This document shows positions 40,576-49,385 of a DNA stretch of 64,000 nt, piece after piece (the first letter of the stretch is position 1; each line of letters starts with the position of its first letter). Source of the stretch: Actinomyces mediterranea (GTDB lineage Bacteria > Actinomycetota > Actinomycetes > Actinomycetales > Actinomycetaceae); the NCBI RefSeq assembly GCF_900155595.1, contig NZ_FTPB01000003.1, positions 1 to 64,000 of the forward strand. Direction: 5' to 3'. A program made the position numbers and the translations under genes. The notes below the pieces were generated by a model. It did no database searches, had not been told where the DNA came from, and saw only the letters and a list, made by a program, of their open reading frames with translations.

Positions 40576-43500
40576 TCACGCATCGAGGCGCTGTGATACG
40601 ACGGCCGTCACCCCATCGCGCATCGTCACCCCATAGAGGGCATCGGCGATCTCCATCGTCCTCTTCTGGTGGGTGATGACGATCAGTTGGGATTCCTCGC
40701 GCAACTCGGTGAAAATCGTGAGCAGGCGAGACAGGTTCACGTCATCGAGGGCGGCCTCGACTTCGTCCATCACATAGAAGGGCGAAGGCCGCGCCTTGAA
40801 GATCGCCACGAGGAAAGCGATCGCTGCAAGCGAGCGCTCCCCGCCTGACAGCAGCGACATGCGCTTGACTTTCTTGCCCGCGGGCCTCGCTTCGATCTCA
40901 ATACCGGTCGTCAGCGGAGAGTCGGGATCCGTAAGCACCAGATCCCCCTTACCGCCCGGGAAGAGGACGTCGAAAGTATGGATGAACTGGTCGCGAGTGT
41001 CGATGAACGCCGACGTGAAGGCCTCTTCGACGAGGCGATCGACATCCGCGATGATTGTCAATAGATCCGCCTTCGACTTCTTGAGGTCTTGCACCTGGGA
41101 GACGAGGAACTCGTGGCGCTTCGACAGGGCGTCGTGTTCTTCAAGGGCGAGCGGGTTGACACGGCCCAGACGTTCGAGTTCGCGCGTCGCAGTGCGCAGC
41201 GCCGCCTCCTGCTCGGAACGCACATAGGGGGTGACCGCCTCGGGATCCGCCTCATCGTCAGGGTCCGACGGGAATGACGGGATGAGATTGTGGGGCCCGA
41301 ACTCTTCAATGAGAGCATCGGGTTCGATAGACAGTTCCTCAAGGCTGCGCCGCTCGAATTCCTCGACTCGCAGCTGCATCTGCGTGCGAGCGATCTCATC
41401 GCGCTGCGACTCCCCTGTCACCTCGGCCAGTGCCTCGTTGAATTCGTCGAGTCTGCGCCGCTCGTCAACGATGAGTTCGGCTGCACGGGAGCGCTCGGCC
41501 TCGAAACGGCTGCGAGTGTGTTCCGCCTCCTCAAGGGCAGTCGCCGCGGCCTCCAGCGCCGCCTTCGCCCAACGTTCGGCATCGCGGGCCGTCGCGAGAT
41601 CGCGCAGGCGCTTCGCCTCTCGTGCCGCGAAACGCTGGCGCTCCTGCCTCTCCCTGGCGGCCTGGGACCGCAGATGACGGACCCGGGATTGAATATGACG
41701 GGATTGCTCTTCGATCGCCCGCAGTCCCAGTCTCGCCTGGGTCTCCGCCTCGCGGGCGTCACGCGCCCGGGACTGTGCCCCCGTCGCATTGTCCTGCGCC
41801 GTGTCGAGGTCCTCCGCCGGTGCCGTCCCGGCGGACTCGTCGAAGCGGGCGCGAGCGGCCTCGACCCGCTGCGTCGCCCATTCGACCTGGTCACGGGCGC
41901 GCTGTGCATTGGTCACGGCGCGCTGCGCCTCCGCCTGTGCGGCTTGGAGGGCCGACTGTGCGCGCGCAGCGTCCTGAGCGAGCCGCGCCTTCGCCGCGTC
42001 CTCGGCGCGCAATTCGCGTAGCGCCTCATTCGCCGCCCTGACGGCACCGTCGAGGACGGTGTTCGCCTCGGTGAGTCCATCGGCGAGGCGGTGCATCGCC
42101 TGCTCGGCATCCTCCGCCTTCGCGACGGCCTCCTCGAATTGGGCGTGGATCGCGATCATTGAGTCCGAGGGAGTGCCGGTGCCCGAGGCGCTGGTCGCGC
42201 TCAGCACATCGCCCTCGCAGGTTGCGACCGCGTGCACCCCCTCCGAGGCGAGCAGGAGGTGCGCCGCGTCGAGGGAATCGACGATGACCACGCCGTCGAG
42301 GATCCTGGTGATGACGCCCGCGACCTCGTCCTGCGCGGTGATGGAGTCGATCGCCCAGCGCCCCTGGGGGAGGTTCCCCCGTTCGCTCTCGACAGTGCTC
42401 TCTGCCCGGATCAGCATCCGCAGTTGGCCACTCCCTTCGCGGTGGCTGCGCTCGAGCTGTTCGATCGCGGCAGTGAGGTCTTCGATGAGGACGGCGTCCG
42501 CGAAGTGGGCGAGGATCGCAGCGATCGCATTCTCATCCCCCGGCGTGACCCGCATGAGCGTCGGGACGTGCCCGATGACGCCGTCATGCCCGAGCAGTCC
42601 TGCCGTGTCGTCGGCGGGGGTGAGCATGGAGGCGAGGGCGTCTCTTCTCGCCTGCCAATGCGCTGCCGTGGCACCCGCTTCGCGTTCGGCGCCGAGAAGC
42701 TCATCGACCCGGGCTCTCGCCTCGTCGCGGGCCTGCACTGCGCGCGCATGGGCCTTGGCGGCATCGGAGTCCGCCTCGGTGGGCATGGGCGCCTCATCGG
42801 CCTGCGCCTTCGCCCGCTCCAGCCTCTCCTGCGCTTCGACGGAGGCAGTCTGCGCCCGGTCCGCCTCCACGATCGCCGCGTCGAGGCGCGACTGGGCAGA
42901 GGACACGTCACCAGTGAGGCGCGCGACGGACTCCCTGTGGTCGGCGATCACTCGATTCACGCGAGACAGTTCACGGGCAGCGGCGTCGTCGGCGCGTTCG
43001 GCCTCTTCCTTCGCGCGGGTTGCTTCGGCGAGGGCGGTGCGCGCCTCCTCTACGCGTTCGAGGAGTGCGGCCTCTTCCCGCCCGGCGTCGAGGGCGCGCT
43101 GGTCGAGTTCATCCGGGTCGTCCCCGTTGGGCTCGGCAGTCGGTGAGGAGAGATTGCGGACCCGCTCGCCTGCCGCCATGAGGGTGCCGCGGAGCCTGCC
43201 GTGCAGGGTCGTGAGTTCCTGCCACTGCTCGGTGGCGCGTTCGAGTGATGGGAGGGACTGCCTCTCGCACTCCTCCAGTTCCTCGAGTGCCGCTCGGGCG
43301 GCGCAGATCTGGTTGTCGAGGTGCTGACGGCGCTGGGCGAGCACCGATTCATTCGCGCTGTGCGAGAGGAGGCGGTCGCGGGCAACGACGAGGTCGTCGG
43401 CGAGCAGACGCGCCTTCGCGTCGCGCACTCTCGCCTGGATGATTGACGCCTTGCGGGCCGCTTTCGCCTGTCGGGCGAGCGGCCCGAGCTGGCGATGTAT

Positions 43501-44091
43501 CTCCTGGGTGAGGTCGAGGACGCGCACGAGGTTCGCATCCATATCGGTGAGCTTCTTCAGCGCCCTCTCCTTGCGGCGGCGGTGCTTGAGCACGCCTGCG
43601 GCCTCTTCAATGAAGCCGCGCCGCTCGTCGGGAGTGGCACCGAGAATCGCATCGAGCTGGCCCTGACCGACGATGACGTGCATCTGGCGACCCATGCCGG
43701 TGTCGGAGAGCAGTTCTTGAATGTCGAGCAGACGCGCGGGCGTCCCATTGATCGCGTACTCGGAGCCGCCCCCTCGGAAGAGGGTGCGGCTGATCGTCAC
43801 CTCGGTGTAGTCGATCGGCAGCAGTCCGTCGGAGTTGTCGATCGTAAGGTCGACCTGTGCGCGTCCGAGGGCCGCTCGCCCCGATGTACCCGCGAAGATG
43901 ACATCCGACATGTTGCCGCCGCGCAGCGATTTCGCACCCTGTTCACCCATGACCCACGCGAGGGCGTCCACGACATTCGACTTTCCCGAACCATTGGGGC
44001 CGACGACACAGGTGATCCCAGGTTCGAGGCGAAGCGTCGTCGCACTCGCGAAGGACTTGAAGCCCCGCAGCGACAAGGTCTTGAGGTGCAC
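40576..44091 (-). CDS. smc: Chromosome segregation protein SMC
   Basis: Structural maintenance of chromosomes ATPase, 1171 residues. The Walker A motif GPNGSGKSN lies at 31-39. Long coiled coils follow on both sides of a hinge around residues 500-640. The C-terminal head has the signature LLSGGERSLAAIAFLVAIF and Walker B FYVMDEVEAALDD. GTG (44091) is chosen because the product then begins HLKTLSLRGFKSF; TATCCT lies exactly 6 nt upstream (44098-44103), so the message may be leaderless. Confidence 0.95.
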   Translation of the reverse strand: MHLKTLSLRGFKSFASATTLRLEPGITCVVGPNGSGKSNVVDALAWVMGEQGAKSLRGGNMSDVIFAGTSGRAALGRAQVDLTIDNSDGLLPIDYTEVTISRTLFRGGGSEYAINGTPARLLDIQELLSDTGMGRQMHVIVGQGQLDAILGATPDERRGFIEEAAGVLKHRRRKERALKKLTDMDANLVRVLDLTQEIHRQLGPLARQAKAARKASIIQARVRDAKARLLADDLVVARDRLLSHSANESVLAQRRQHLDNQICAARAALEELEECERQSLPSLERATEQWQELTTLHGRLRGTLMAAGERVRNLSSPTAEPNGDDPDELDQRALDAGREEAALLERVEEARTALAEATRAKEEAERADDAAARELSRVNRVIADHRESVARLTGDVSSAQSRLDAAIVEADRAQTASVEAQERLERAKAQADEAPMPTEADSDAAKAHARAVQARDEARARVDELLGAEREAGATAAHWQARRDALASMLTPADDTAGLLGHDGVIGHVPTLMRVTPGDENAIAAILAHFADAVLIEDLTAAIEQLERSHREGSGQLRMLIRAESTVESERGNLPQGRWAIDSITAQDEVAGVITRILDGVVIVDSLDAAHLLLASEGVHAVATCEGDVLSATSASGTGTPSDSMIAIHAQFEEAVAKAEDAEQAMHRLADGLTEANTVLDGAVRAANEALRELRAEDAAKARLAQDAARAQSALQAAQAEAQRAVTNAQRARDQVEWATQRVEAARARFDESAGTAPAEDLDTAQDNATGAQSRARDAREAETQARLGLRAIEEQSRHIQSRVRHLRSQAARERQERQRFAAREAKRLRDLATARDAERWAKAALEAAATALEEAEHTRSRFEAERSRAAELIVDERRRLDEFNEALAEVTGESQRDEIARTQMQLRVEEFERRSLEELSIEPDALIEEFGPHNLIPSFPSDPDDEADPEAVTPYVRSEQEAALRTATRELERLGRVNPLALEEHDALSKRHEFLVSQVQDLKKSKADLLTIIADVDRLVEEAFTSAFIDTRDQFIHTFDVLFPGGKGDLVLTDPDSPLTTGIEIEARPAGKKVKRMSLLSGGERSLAAIAFLVAIFKARPSPFYVMDEVEAALDDVNLSRLLTIFTELREESQLIVITHQKRTMEIADALYGVTMRDGVTAVVSQRLDA

Positions 44092-44178
44092 GGTCCCAGG
44101 ATACGCGGTAACTGCGCATATCCCGGCCACACGCCGCCGGGCGTCATGCCGTGGTCGGGCTTGCGACGAGCGGGCGGG

Positions 44179-44634
44179 TCACTCCCCTGTGAGCTCGGGG
44201 AACCACAGGGCGATCTCACGTGCGGCGGATGCGGGCGAGTCGGAGCCGTGGACGATGTTCTCCATGTGCTCGCTCCCCCAGTCGCGCCCGAGGTCACCGC
44301 GAATGGTACCGGGCGCCGCGAGCGTCGGATTCGTCGTCCCCATGAGAATCCTCATGCCCTCGACCACGCGGTTCCCCTCAACGGCGATCGCGACGACAGG
44401 ACCGGAGCTCATGAATTCGAGGAGGCCGGGGAAGAAGTCGCGATCCTTGTGCTCCGCATAATGCTGTGCAAGCAACTCCGTCGATGCCCGCAGCACTTTC
44501 AAGCCCGCGATGACATAGCCCTTCGCCTCGATGCGGCGCAGGATCTCACCCGTGAGACGGCGGGCGTACCCATCGGGCTTGACGAGGATGAGGGTGTGTT
44601 CCTTGTCCGGGTCGAGGAGCGCTGGAGTCGACAT
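44179..44634 (-). CDS. ndk: Nucleoside diphosphate kinase
   Basis: Transfers gamma-phosphates between nucleoside triphosphates and diphosphates. The 151-residue product has the active-site His in NIVHGSDSP (His 129) and TLILVKPDGYARRL at the start of the fold. It is about ten residues longer than usual owing to an N-terminal stretch. GGAAGG lies before the ATG at 44634. It lies between smc and dhaM on the same strand with moderate gaps. Confidence 0.94.
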   Translation of the reverse strand: MSTPALLDPDKEHTLILVKPDGYARRLTGEILRRIEAKGYVIAGLKVLRASTELLAQHYAEHKDRDFFPGLLEFMSSGPVVAIAVEGNRVVEGMRILMGTTNPTLAAPGTIRGDLGRDWGSEHMENIVHGSDSPASAAREIALWFPELTGE

Positions 44635-44753
44635 AGTCGCACCTTCCACATTGACGGCATCGCACGAACATCATGCCTGAAATGATGTCGGCGCGCATCG
44701 TGCATGACACATGTGCACACGATCGCGCCGAGAGGTCCATCGGTGACGCGCGC

Positions 44754-45494
44754 TCAGCGCCCCTCGATCTGATCAACGAGGGCGTCGAGAGCCTCTTGAG
44801 CCTGCGGGCCGCTCGCACGCAGATGCACCGTGTCGCCCTGCACGAGGCCGAGCGTCATGATCTCAAGGAGGGAAGCGGCGTCGACGCCATTGGCGCTGAC
44901 CTCGGCGTCGAAGCTGCCCGCGAGGCGGGCGAGGAGGGCGGCGGGCCTGGCGTGCATGCCCACCGGATCCGCGATGACCGCTGTTGCCTCCAAGAACTCC
45001 TCGGGCTCGGATTCGGCCTCATCGGAGGCGTCCGCATCAGAGGGAAGCGCGTCGGGGGTAACCACATCGGGGGCGTCCGCTGTCCCGCCATCGACGTAGT
45101 GGGCGCCGACGCCCCGGGCCGCGGCCGCGACCTCGTCGAGGCTGTCCCCGACTTGCGCGCGCACCGCGGCGGCGACCGCCCCCTCGACGAGGGGCGCGTC
45201 GATGAAGCGCAGTCGATCCGGGTCGTCGGCGAAGTCGAGGACGGATTCGACGGTCATCGTCGCGGACCCGAGATCCGTGAGGATCACGACGCCCGCCCCC
45301 TCCTCGTCGTCAACGGATTCCAGGGCTGTGGTGACGGCGGCATCGATACGGTCGAAGGAGGTTCCGATTCCGCCCTCGTCGGTGCCGCCTGCGGCCTCGA
45401 AGCGCACATCCGGGGCCATCTGGCCCGCAAGCTCGACGACCCCGCGGGCCAGAAGATCCGAATGGGATGCAACGACAAGTGCGACGCGCACCAT
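44754..45494 (-). CDS. dhaM: PTS-dependent dihydroxyacetone kinase phosphotransferase DhaM, EIIA-HPr fusion
   Basis: Passes phosphate from the PTS to DhaL-bound ADP. The 246-residue protein has an EIIA-Man-like domain (1-130) with His 11 in ASHSDLLA. An acidic linker follows. The last domain is HPr-like (about 167-246), with its active His in DPVGMHARPAALL (about 181) and Ser in SLLEIM. The enzyme I domain found at the C terminus of E. coli DhaM is missing. The start overlaps the dhaL stop as TGATG. Confidence 0.9.
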   Translation of the reverse strand: MVRVALVVASHSDLLARGVVELAGQMAPDVRFEAAGGTDEGGIGTSFDRIDAAVTTALESVDDEEGAGVVILTDLGSATMTVESVLDFADDPDRLRFIDAPLVEGAVAAAVRAQVGDSLDEVAAAARGVGAHYVDGGTADAPDVVTPDALPSDADASDEAESEPEEFLEATAVIADPVGMHARPAALLARLAGSFDAEVSANGVDAASLLEIMTLGLVQGDTVHLRASGPQAQEALDALVDQIEGR

Positions 45495-46126
45495 CAGGAC
45501 TCCTCTGCTGCGACGAGTGCCTGAGCGAGGATGAGGGAGGAGGAGACCGCCCCCGGGTCGAGGTGGCCCTTCGACCGCTCGCCCAGGTAAGAGGCGCGTC
45601 CCTTCGTCGCCTGGAGGGGCTCTGTCGCGGCTGCGCCCGCGGCTGCCGCCTCGGCCGCTGCGGCGAGGACGGCGATGGGCTCGGCGCCCGCCTCAGCAGC
45701 CTCAGCGGCGGCGTCGGATGCCGGGCCCCACGCATCGACCATGGTCTTCTCACCCCTGGTCGCCTTGCCGCGCGCCTGAATGCCCTCGAGCGCGGCGGTG
45801 ATGAGCGCGGCGAGGCTCTGCGATGTCAGGCCCTCGCTTCCGGCGGCCTTCGCCGCTCGCAGGAACGCGGTCCCGTACAGGGGGCCCGCCGCGCCGCCGA
45901 CCGTCGACATGAGGGTCTTCGCCGTGACTTTCAGGACGTCTTGGACGCTTGACGCGCCACCCGCCTCCAATGCGGCCATGACCTGCGCGAACCCCCTGTC
46001 GAGATTCTCGCCGTGGTCGCCGTCCCCGATTTGACGATCGAGGTCGATGAGGTATTCGCGCTGCTCGGCAATCGCCTGTCGGGTCAGTTCCATCCAGCGC
46101 ATCGCCCATGCGGCATCCAGAGCCAT
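45494..46126 (-). CDS. dhaL: Dihydroxyacetone kinase subunit DhaL
   Basis: ADP-binding subunit that transfers phosphate from DhaM to the DhaK-bound substrate. The product is 210 residues. The Mg-ADP site is IGDGDHGENLDRG (conserved Asp residues), and GGAAGPLYGTAF and TKGRASYLGERSKGHLDPG are characteristic. GAGGAC lies just before the ATG at 46126; a GTG at 46138 is an alternative. Eight bases separate it from dhaK, so the genes are coupled. Confidence 0.92.
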   Translation of the reverse strand: MALDAAWAMRWMELTRQAIAEQREYLIDLDRQIGDGDHGENLDRGFAQVMAALEAGGASSVQDVLKVTAKTLMSTVGGAAGPLYGTAFLRAAKAAGSEGLTSQSLAALITAALEGIQARGKATRGEKTMVDAWGPASDAAAEAAEAGAEPIAVLAAAAEAAAAGAAATEPLQATKGRASYLGERSKGHLDPGAVSSSLILAQALVAAEES

Positions 46127-46134
46127 CTGCGTCC

Positions 46135-47127
46135 TCACTTCCAGGCCGGGGTGTTCACCGGCGCGTCGAACAGATCGAGCAGCTCATCGTCGACGCGCAG
46201 CAGCGTCACTGAGACGCCGGGCATCTCCAGGCTGGTAACGTAGTCGCCGACGAGGGCGCGAACGATCTCCACGCCGTCCGCCGCGAGCAGCTGGGCGAGT
46301 CGGCGGTGGCAGATGTACAGCTCAGAGGAGGGCGTGCCGCCCATGCCGTTGACGAGGGTGATGACGCGCTCTCCCGCCGTGAGACCGAGATCGTCGCGGA
46401 CCTTCGTGTAGAGCTCTTCAATGAGGGCGTCCGCACTCTCCATGGCGCCGCGCCGGTATCCGGGTTCTCCGTGGATGCCGATGCCCAGTTCAATCTCGTC
46501 CTCACCGAGGTCGAAGGACGGCTTGCCCGCGTGGGGCACCGTGCAGGGTCCGAGGGCCAGGCCCATGGAGCGCATTTGGGAGTTGACGTGCTCGGCGACG
46601 GCGGTCACCGCGTCGAGGTCGTCTCCGCGTTCAGCGGCGGCTCCTGCGATTTTCTCGACGAAGATCGTGCCGGCGACGCCCCGGCGCCCCGCAGTGTACA
46701 GCGAGTCCTCGACGGCGACGTCGTCATTGACGACGACGCTGCGCACTTCGATGTCGTCCATCTCCGCCATTTCGGCTGCGGTTTCGAAGTTGAGGACGTC
46801 GCCCGTGTAGTTCTTCACGATGTGGAGGACGCCCGCGCCGTGGTCGGCGGCCTTCGTCGCTTCGAGAATCGGGTCGGGGGTCGGCGAGGTGAAGACGGCG
46901 CCGGGGACGGCGGCGTCGAGCATGCCCTCTCCGACGAAGCCCGCGTGGAGGGGTTCGTGGCCAGAGCCCCCGCCGGAGATGATGCCGACCTTGCCGTCGG
47001 CCTTCGGGTTCTTGCGGGTGACGTAGTCGGGGTCGAGGTGGACGTCGACGATGTCGGCGTGTGCGAGTGCGAATCCTTCCAGCGTTTCCTTCACAACGCT
47101 GTGAACGTCGTTGACCAGCTTCTTCAT
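46135..47127 (-). CDS. dhaK: Dihydroxyacetone kinase subunit DhaK
   Basis: Substrate-binding subunit, 330 residues. Dihydroxyacetone binds covalently to a histidine, here His 219 in GIGIHGEPG. GGGSGHEPLHAGFVG near the N terminus forms the pocket. AGGAGG lies before the ATG at 47127. It is first in dhaK-dhaL-dhaM and, with the glpC end at the right edge, suggests glycerol/dihydroxyacetone use (inferred). A short hairpin CGTGG-TCTG-CCACG lies upstream, but no clear promoter. Confidence 0.94.
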   Translation of the reverse strand: MKKLVNDVHSVVKETLEGFALAHADIVDVHLDPDYVTRKNPKADGKVGIISGGGSGHEPLHAGFVGEGMLDAAVPGAVFTSPTPDPILEATKAADHGAGVLHIVKNYTGDVLNFETAAEMAEMDDIEVRSVVVNDDVAVEDSLYTAGRRGVAGTIFVEKIAGAAAERGDDLDAVTAVAEHVNSQMRSMGLALGPCTVPHAGKPSFDLGEDEIELGIGIHGEPGYRRGAMESADALIEELYTKVRDDLGLTAGERVITLVNGMGGTPSSELYICHRRLAQLLAADGVEIVRALVGDYVTSLEMPGVSVTLLRVDDELLDLFDAPVNTPAWK

Positions 47128-47215
47128 GGTGCCTCCTTGCATCGGTGCGTGGTCTGCCACGACCAATGGTGCCACCTCGGTGCACGTTCAACCACTCATT
47201 TGGAAGGGTGTGCAG

Positions 47216-48964
47216 TCACTCCGCCTGCTTTCCGGCCAAAGATAGCAGATGACCTGCGAGAACAACCGACCCGAAGACGATGACGCCGGCCTTATCCGCG
47301 GGGTCCGTCGTTGCCTCGGCGAGCTGGGCCGCCAGGTCCACCGCGTCCGCAAGGGATTCGCATGCGTCGACCCGGTCCTCGCCGAAGACATCGGCGGCGA
47401 TCCGCTGCAGCTCGCGGACATCGGCGGCCCTATCCCCCGGCATCTGCGTGACGACGATCGAATCGAGGTGCGGCTCCATTTCGGCGAGCACTGATTCGAT
47501 GTCCTTGTCCGCCATCGCCGAGTAGACGCCAACGGTGTGCGCGAAGGGGAAGGACTCGTCAAGGGCGCGGGCCAATACCCGGGCTCCGGCAGGGTTGTGC
47601 GCGGCGTCGGCGATGATCGTCGGCGAATGGCGGACGACCTGGAGGCGCCCGGGTGAGGTCGCCGCCATCATGCCGCGTTCGACGATGCCCCCGTCGAGTT
47701 CGCGCCCTCCCATGAATGCTTCGACGGCGACGAGGGCGGCTGCGGCATTGTGCGCCTGGTGCTCGCCGAAGAGGGGGACGAAGACGTCCTCGTATACGGC
47801 TGCGGGGGTGCGGATGGTGACGAGCTGACCGCCCACGCCCATCTGGCGGTCGAGGACCTCGAAATCGCGTCCTTCGAGACGGACGACGGCGTCGACTTCG
47901 CGCGCGCGCGCAAGGAGGATGTCGAGAGCCTCGTCGGGTTGGTCGGCGATCACGACGATCTGGCCGGGTTTGATGATGCCCGCCTTCTCCATCGCGATTT
48001 CGGCGATGTCGGAGCCCAACCACGACTGGTGGTCGCGATCGATCGGCATGATCACGCTCACCCCCGCGTCGAAAACGTTCGTCGCATCCCATAGCCCGCC
48101 CATTCCGACTTCCACGACGGCCGCGTCGACCGGGTAGTCGGCGAAGGCCGCGAAGGCCATGACGGTGAAGACTTCGAAGAAGGACAGGCGCGGCCCGCCC
48201 TCGGCTGCGGAGTGCTCATCGACCATGTCGATATAGGGTGCGATATCCTGCCATGCGGCGATGAATCCCTCGCGACTGATGGGGGCGCCTTCGATGCTGA
48301 TGCGCTCGCGAGCGTCGAGCAGGTGCGGGGAGGTGAACCTGCCGGTCTTCATGCCGAAGGCGGTGAGCAGGGAGTCGATGATCCGGGCTGTGGAGGTCTT
48401 GCCATTGGTCCCCGTGATGTGGATGGCCGGGTAGGCGTTCTGGGGGTCGCCGAGGATGTCGAGGACTGCGCGGACCCGCTCGGTGGAGGGCTGGACCGAG
48501 TGTTCGGGCGCGCGGGCGACGATCTGGCGGTAGATGGTGCCGACCTGCTCGTCGAGGGCGACACTGTTCGCGGCTCGGTCGAGGGATGCTGCGTGTTCAG
48601 GGCGTTCGGCTTCTTCGTCGGCGGCGTCGGAGGCGAACTCATTGTCGTAGTCGCCGTCTTCGATCTCGGCGAGGATGGAGGGGTCGGGTCCGAGTAGGAG
48701 GGATTGTTCGACGAGGACGCGCAGTGCGGCGGCGCGTTCAGCCTCGGGATCCGCATTCATCCCGTCCATGCCAGTGATGTCGGTGAGGGCGAGTTCGTCG
48801 GGAGCGTCGGCCTCTTCGAGGTACGGGAGGAGATCAGCGGGGATGGTGCCGGGCAGGTCCTCGTGGTACTCGTCGTGCTGGTGCTGCTCGCGGTGCTCAT
48901 GAGCATCCGTCTTCTTGCTCTGCTGCTGGTCGTCACCGAAAAATGCGGGGTGCTCGTTTGCCAT
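47216..48964 (-). CDS. folC: Folylpolyglutamate/dihydrofolate synthase with long acidic N-terminal extension
   Basis: Adds glutamate to folates (and dihydropteroate). The product is 582 residues. The Mur-ligase-type P loop HITGTNGKTST lies at 182-192, and FTSPHLLDARERI and ADAAHNPAGA are family motifs. The first 140 residues are extra compared with usual FolC: they are rich in Asp, Glu and, at 18-35, His. The ATG at 48964 has GGGAGG before it, so the extension is probably real. The frame upstream of it is not conserved. Confidence 0.9.
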   Translation of the reverse strand: MANEHPAFFGDDQQQSKKTDAHEHREQHQHDEYHEDLPGTIPADLLPYLEEADAPDELALTDITGMDGMNADPEAERAAALRVLVEQSLLLGPDPSILAEIEDGDYDNEFASDAADEEAERPEHAASLDRAANSVALDEQVGTIYRQIVARAPEHSVQPSTERVRAVLDILGDPQNAYPAIHITGTNGKTSTARIIDSLLTAFGMKTGRFTSPHLLDARERISIEGAPISREGFIAAWQDIAPYIDMVDEHSAAEGGPRLSFFEVFTVMAFAAFADYPVDAAVVEVGMGGLWDATNVFDAGVSVIMPIDRDHQSWLGSDIAEIAMEKAGIIKPGQIVVIADQPDEALDILLARAREVDAVVRLEGRDFEVLDRQMGVGGQLVTIRTPAAVYEDVFVPLFGEHQAHNAAAALVAVEAFMGGRELDGGIVERGMMAATSPGRLQVVRHSPTIIADAAHNPAGARVLARALDESFPFAHTVGVYSAMADKDIESVLAEMEPHLDSIVVTQMPGDRAADVRELQRIAADVFGEDRVDACESLADAVDLAAQLAEATTDPADKAGVIVFGSVVLAGHLLSLAGKQAE

Positions 48965-49274
48965 TCGTTCCTCCCGGAATCTTTCCCGGGGTCCCGGGAC
49001 GCGAAAGCCGATTCTATCCCGGCACGCTGCATCATGGCTCACCGCCCGGGTGCGTGGGTGCCTGACGCGAGATGCACGCTCCCAAGGCTTGGCACCGCAC
49101 CTGTGCGCCTTACAGCCACAAGTCGGACCCTCACGGCCCTTCTCCCCGGCAAACGATCGCATTTGCCCAGGTCACAAGCCGGGATTCACACCATTTCCCC
49201 TCTTCTCGTCCGACTTGTGCCCACCGAGGGATCCAGCACCCACCCTCAGAGCGGGACTGCGACCCCCAATTCGT
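48965..49274. other. Non-coding gap upstream of folC
   Basis: About 310 bp between folC and the ATPase gene. Short GC-rich inverted repeats occur near 48986-49003 (CCGGGGTCCCGG). I see no conserved gene, tRNA or clear promoter for folC here. Confidence 0.4.
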
Positions 49275-49343
49275 CCAACTTCACCAACCAAATCCGGCCA
49301 ACTTACCCAATAGAAACCAGCCAACTTGCCCAATGAACACGGG
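49275..49343 (+). repeat. Three 23-bp tandem repeats
   Basis: CCAACTT recurs at 49275, 49298 and 49321, at an exact 23-bp period. The second and third units share CCAACTT-N-CCCAAT; the first is more diverged. They lie just upstream of the ATPase promoter, on which a protein could bind cooperatively (inferred). Confidence 0.6.
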
Positions 49344-49350
49344 TTTTTCA

Positions 49351-49379
49351 TTGCAATCACAATGAATCTGCCCTACCTT
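49351..49379 (+). promoter_or_regulatory. Promoter of the DUF4143 ATPase; leaderless start
   Basis: TTGCAA (49351-49356), 17 bp, TACCTT (49374-49379), then 6 nt to the ATG at 49386. Both boxes and the spacing are good. The 23-bp repeats end 7 nt upstream. Confidence 0.7.
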
Positions 49380-49385
49380 AGACCC

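Noticed and set aside
49275-49343. CRISPR array
   Set aside because: The unit is a head-to-tail 23-bp tandem repeat without unique spacers, and no cas gene is present.
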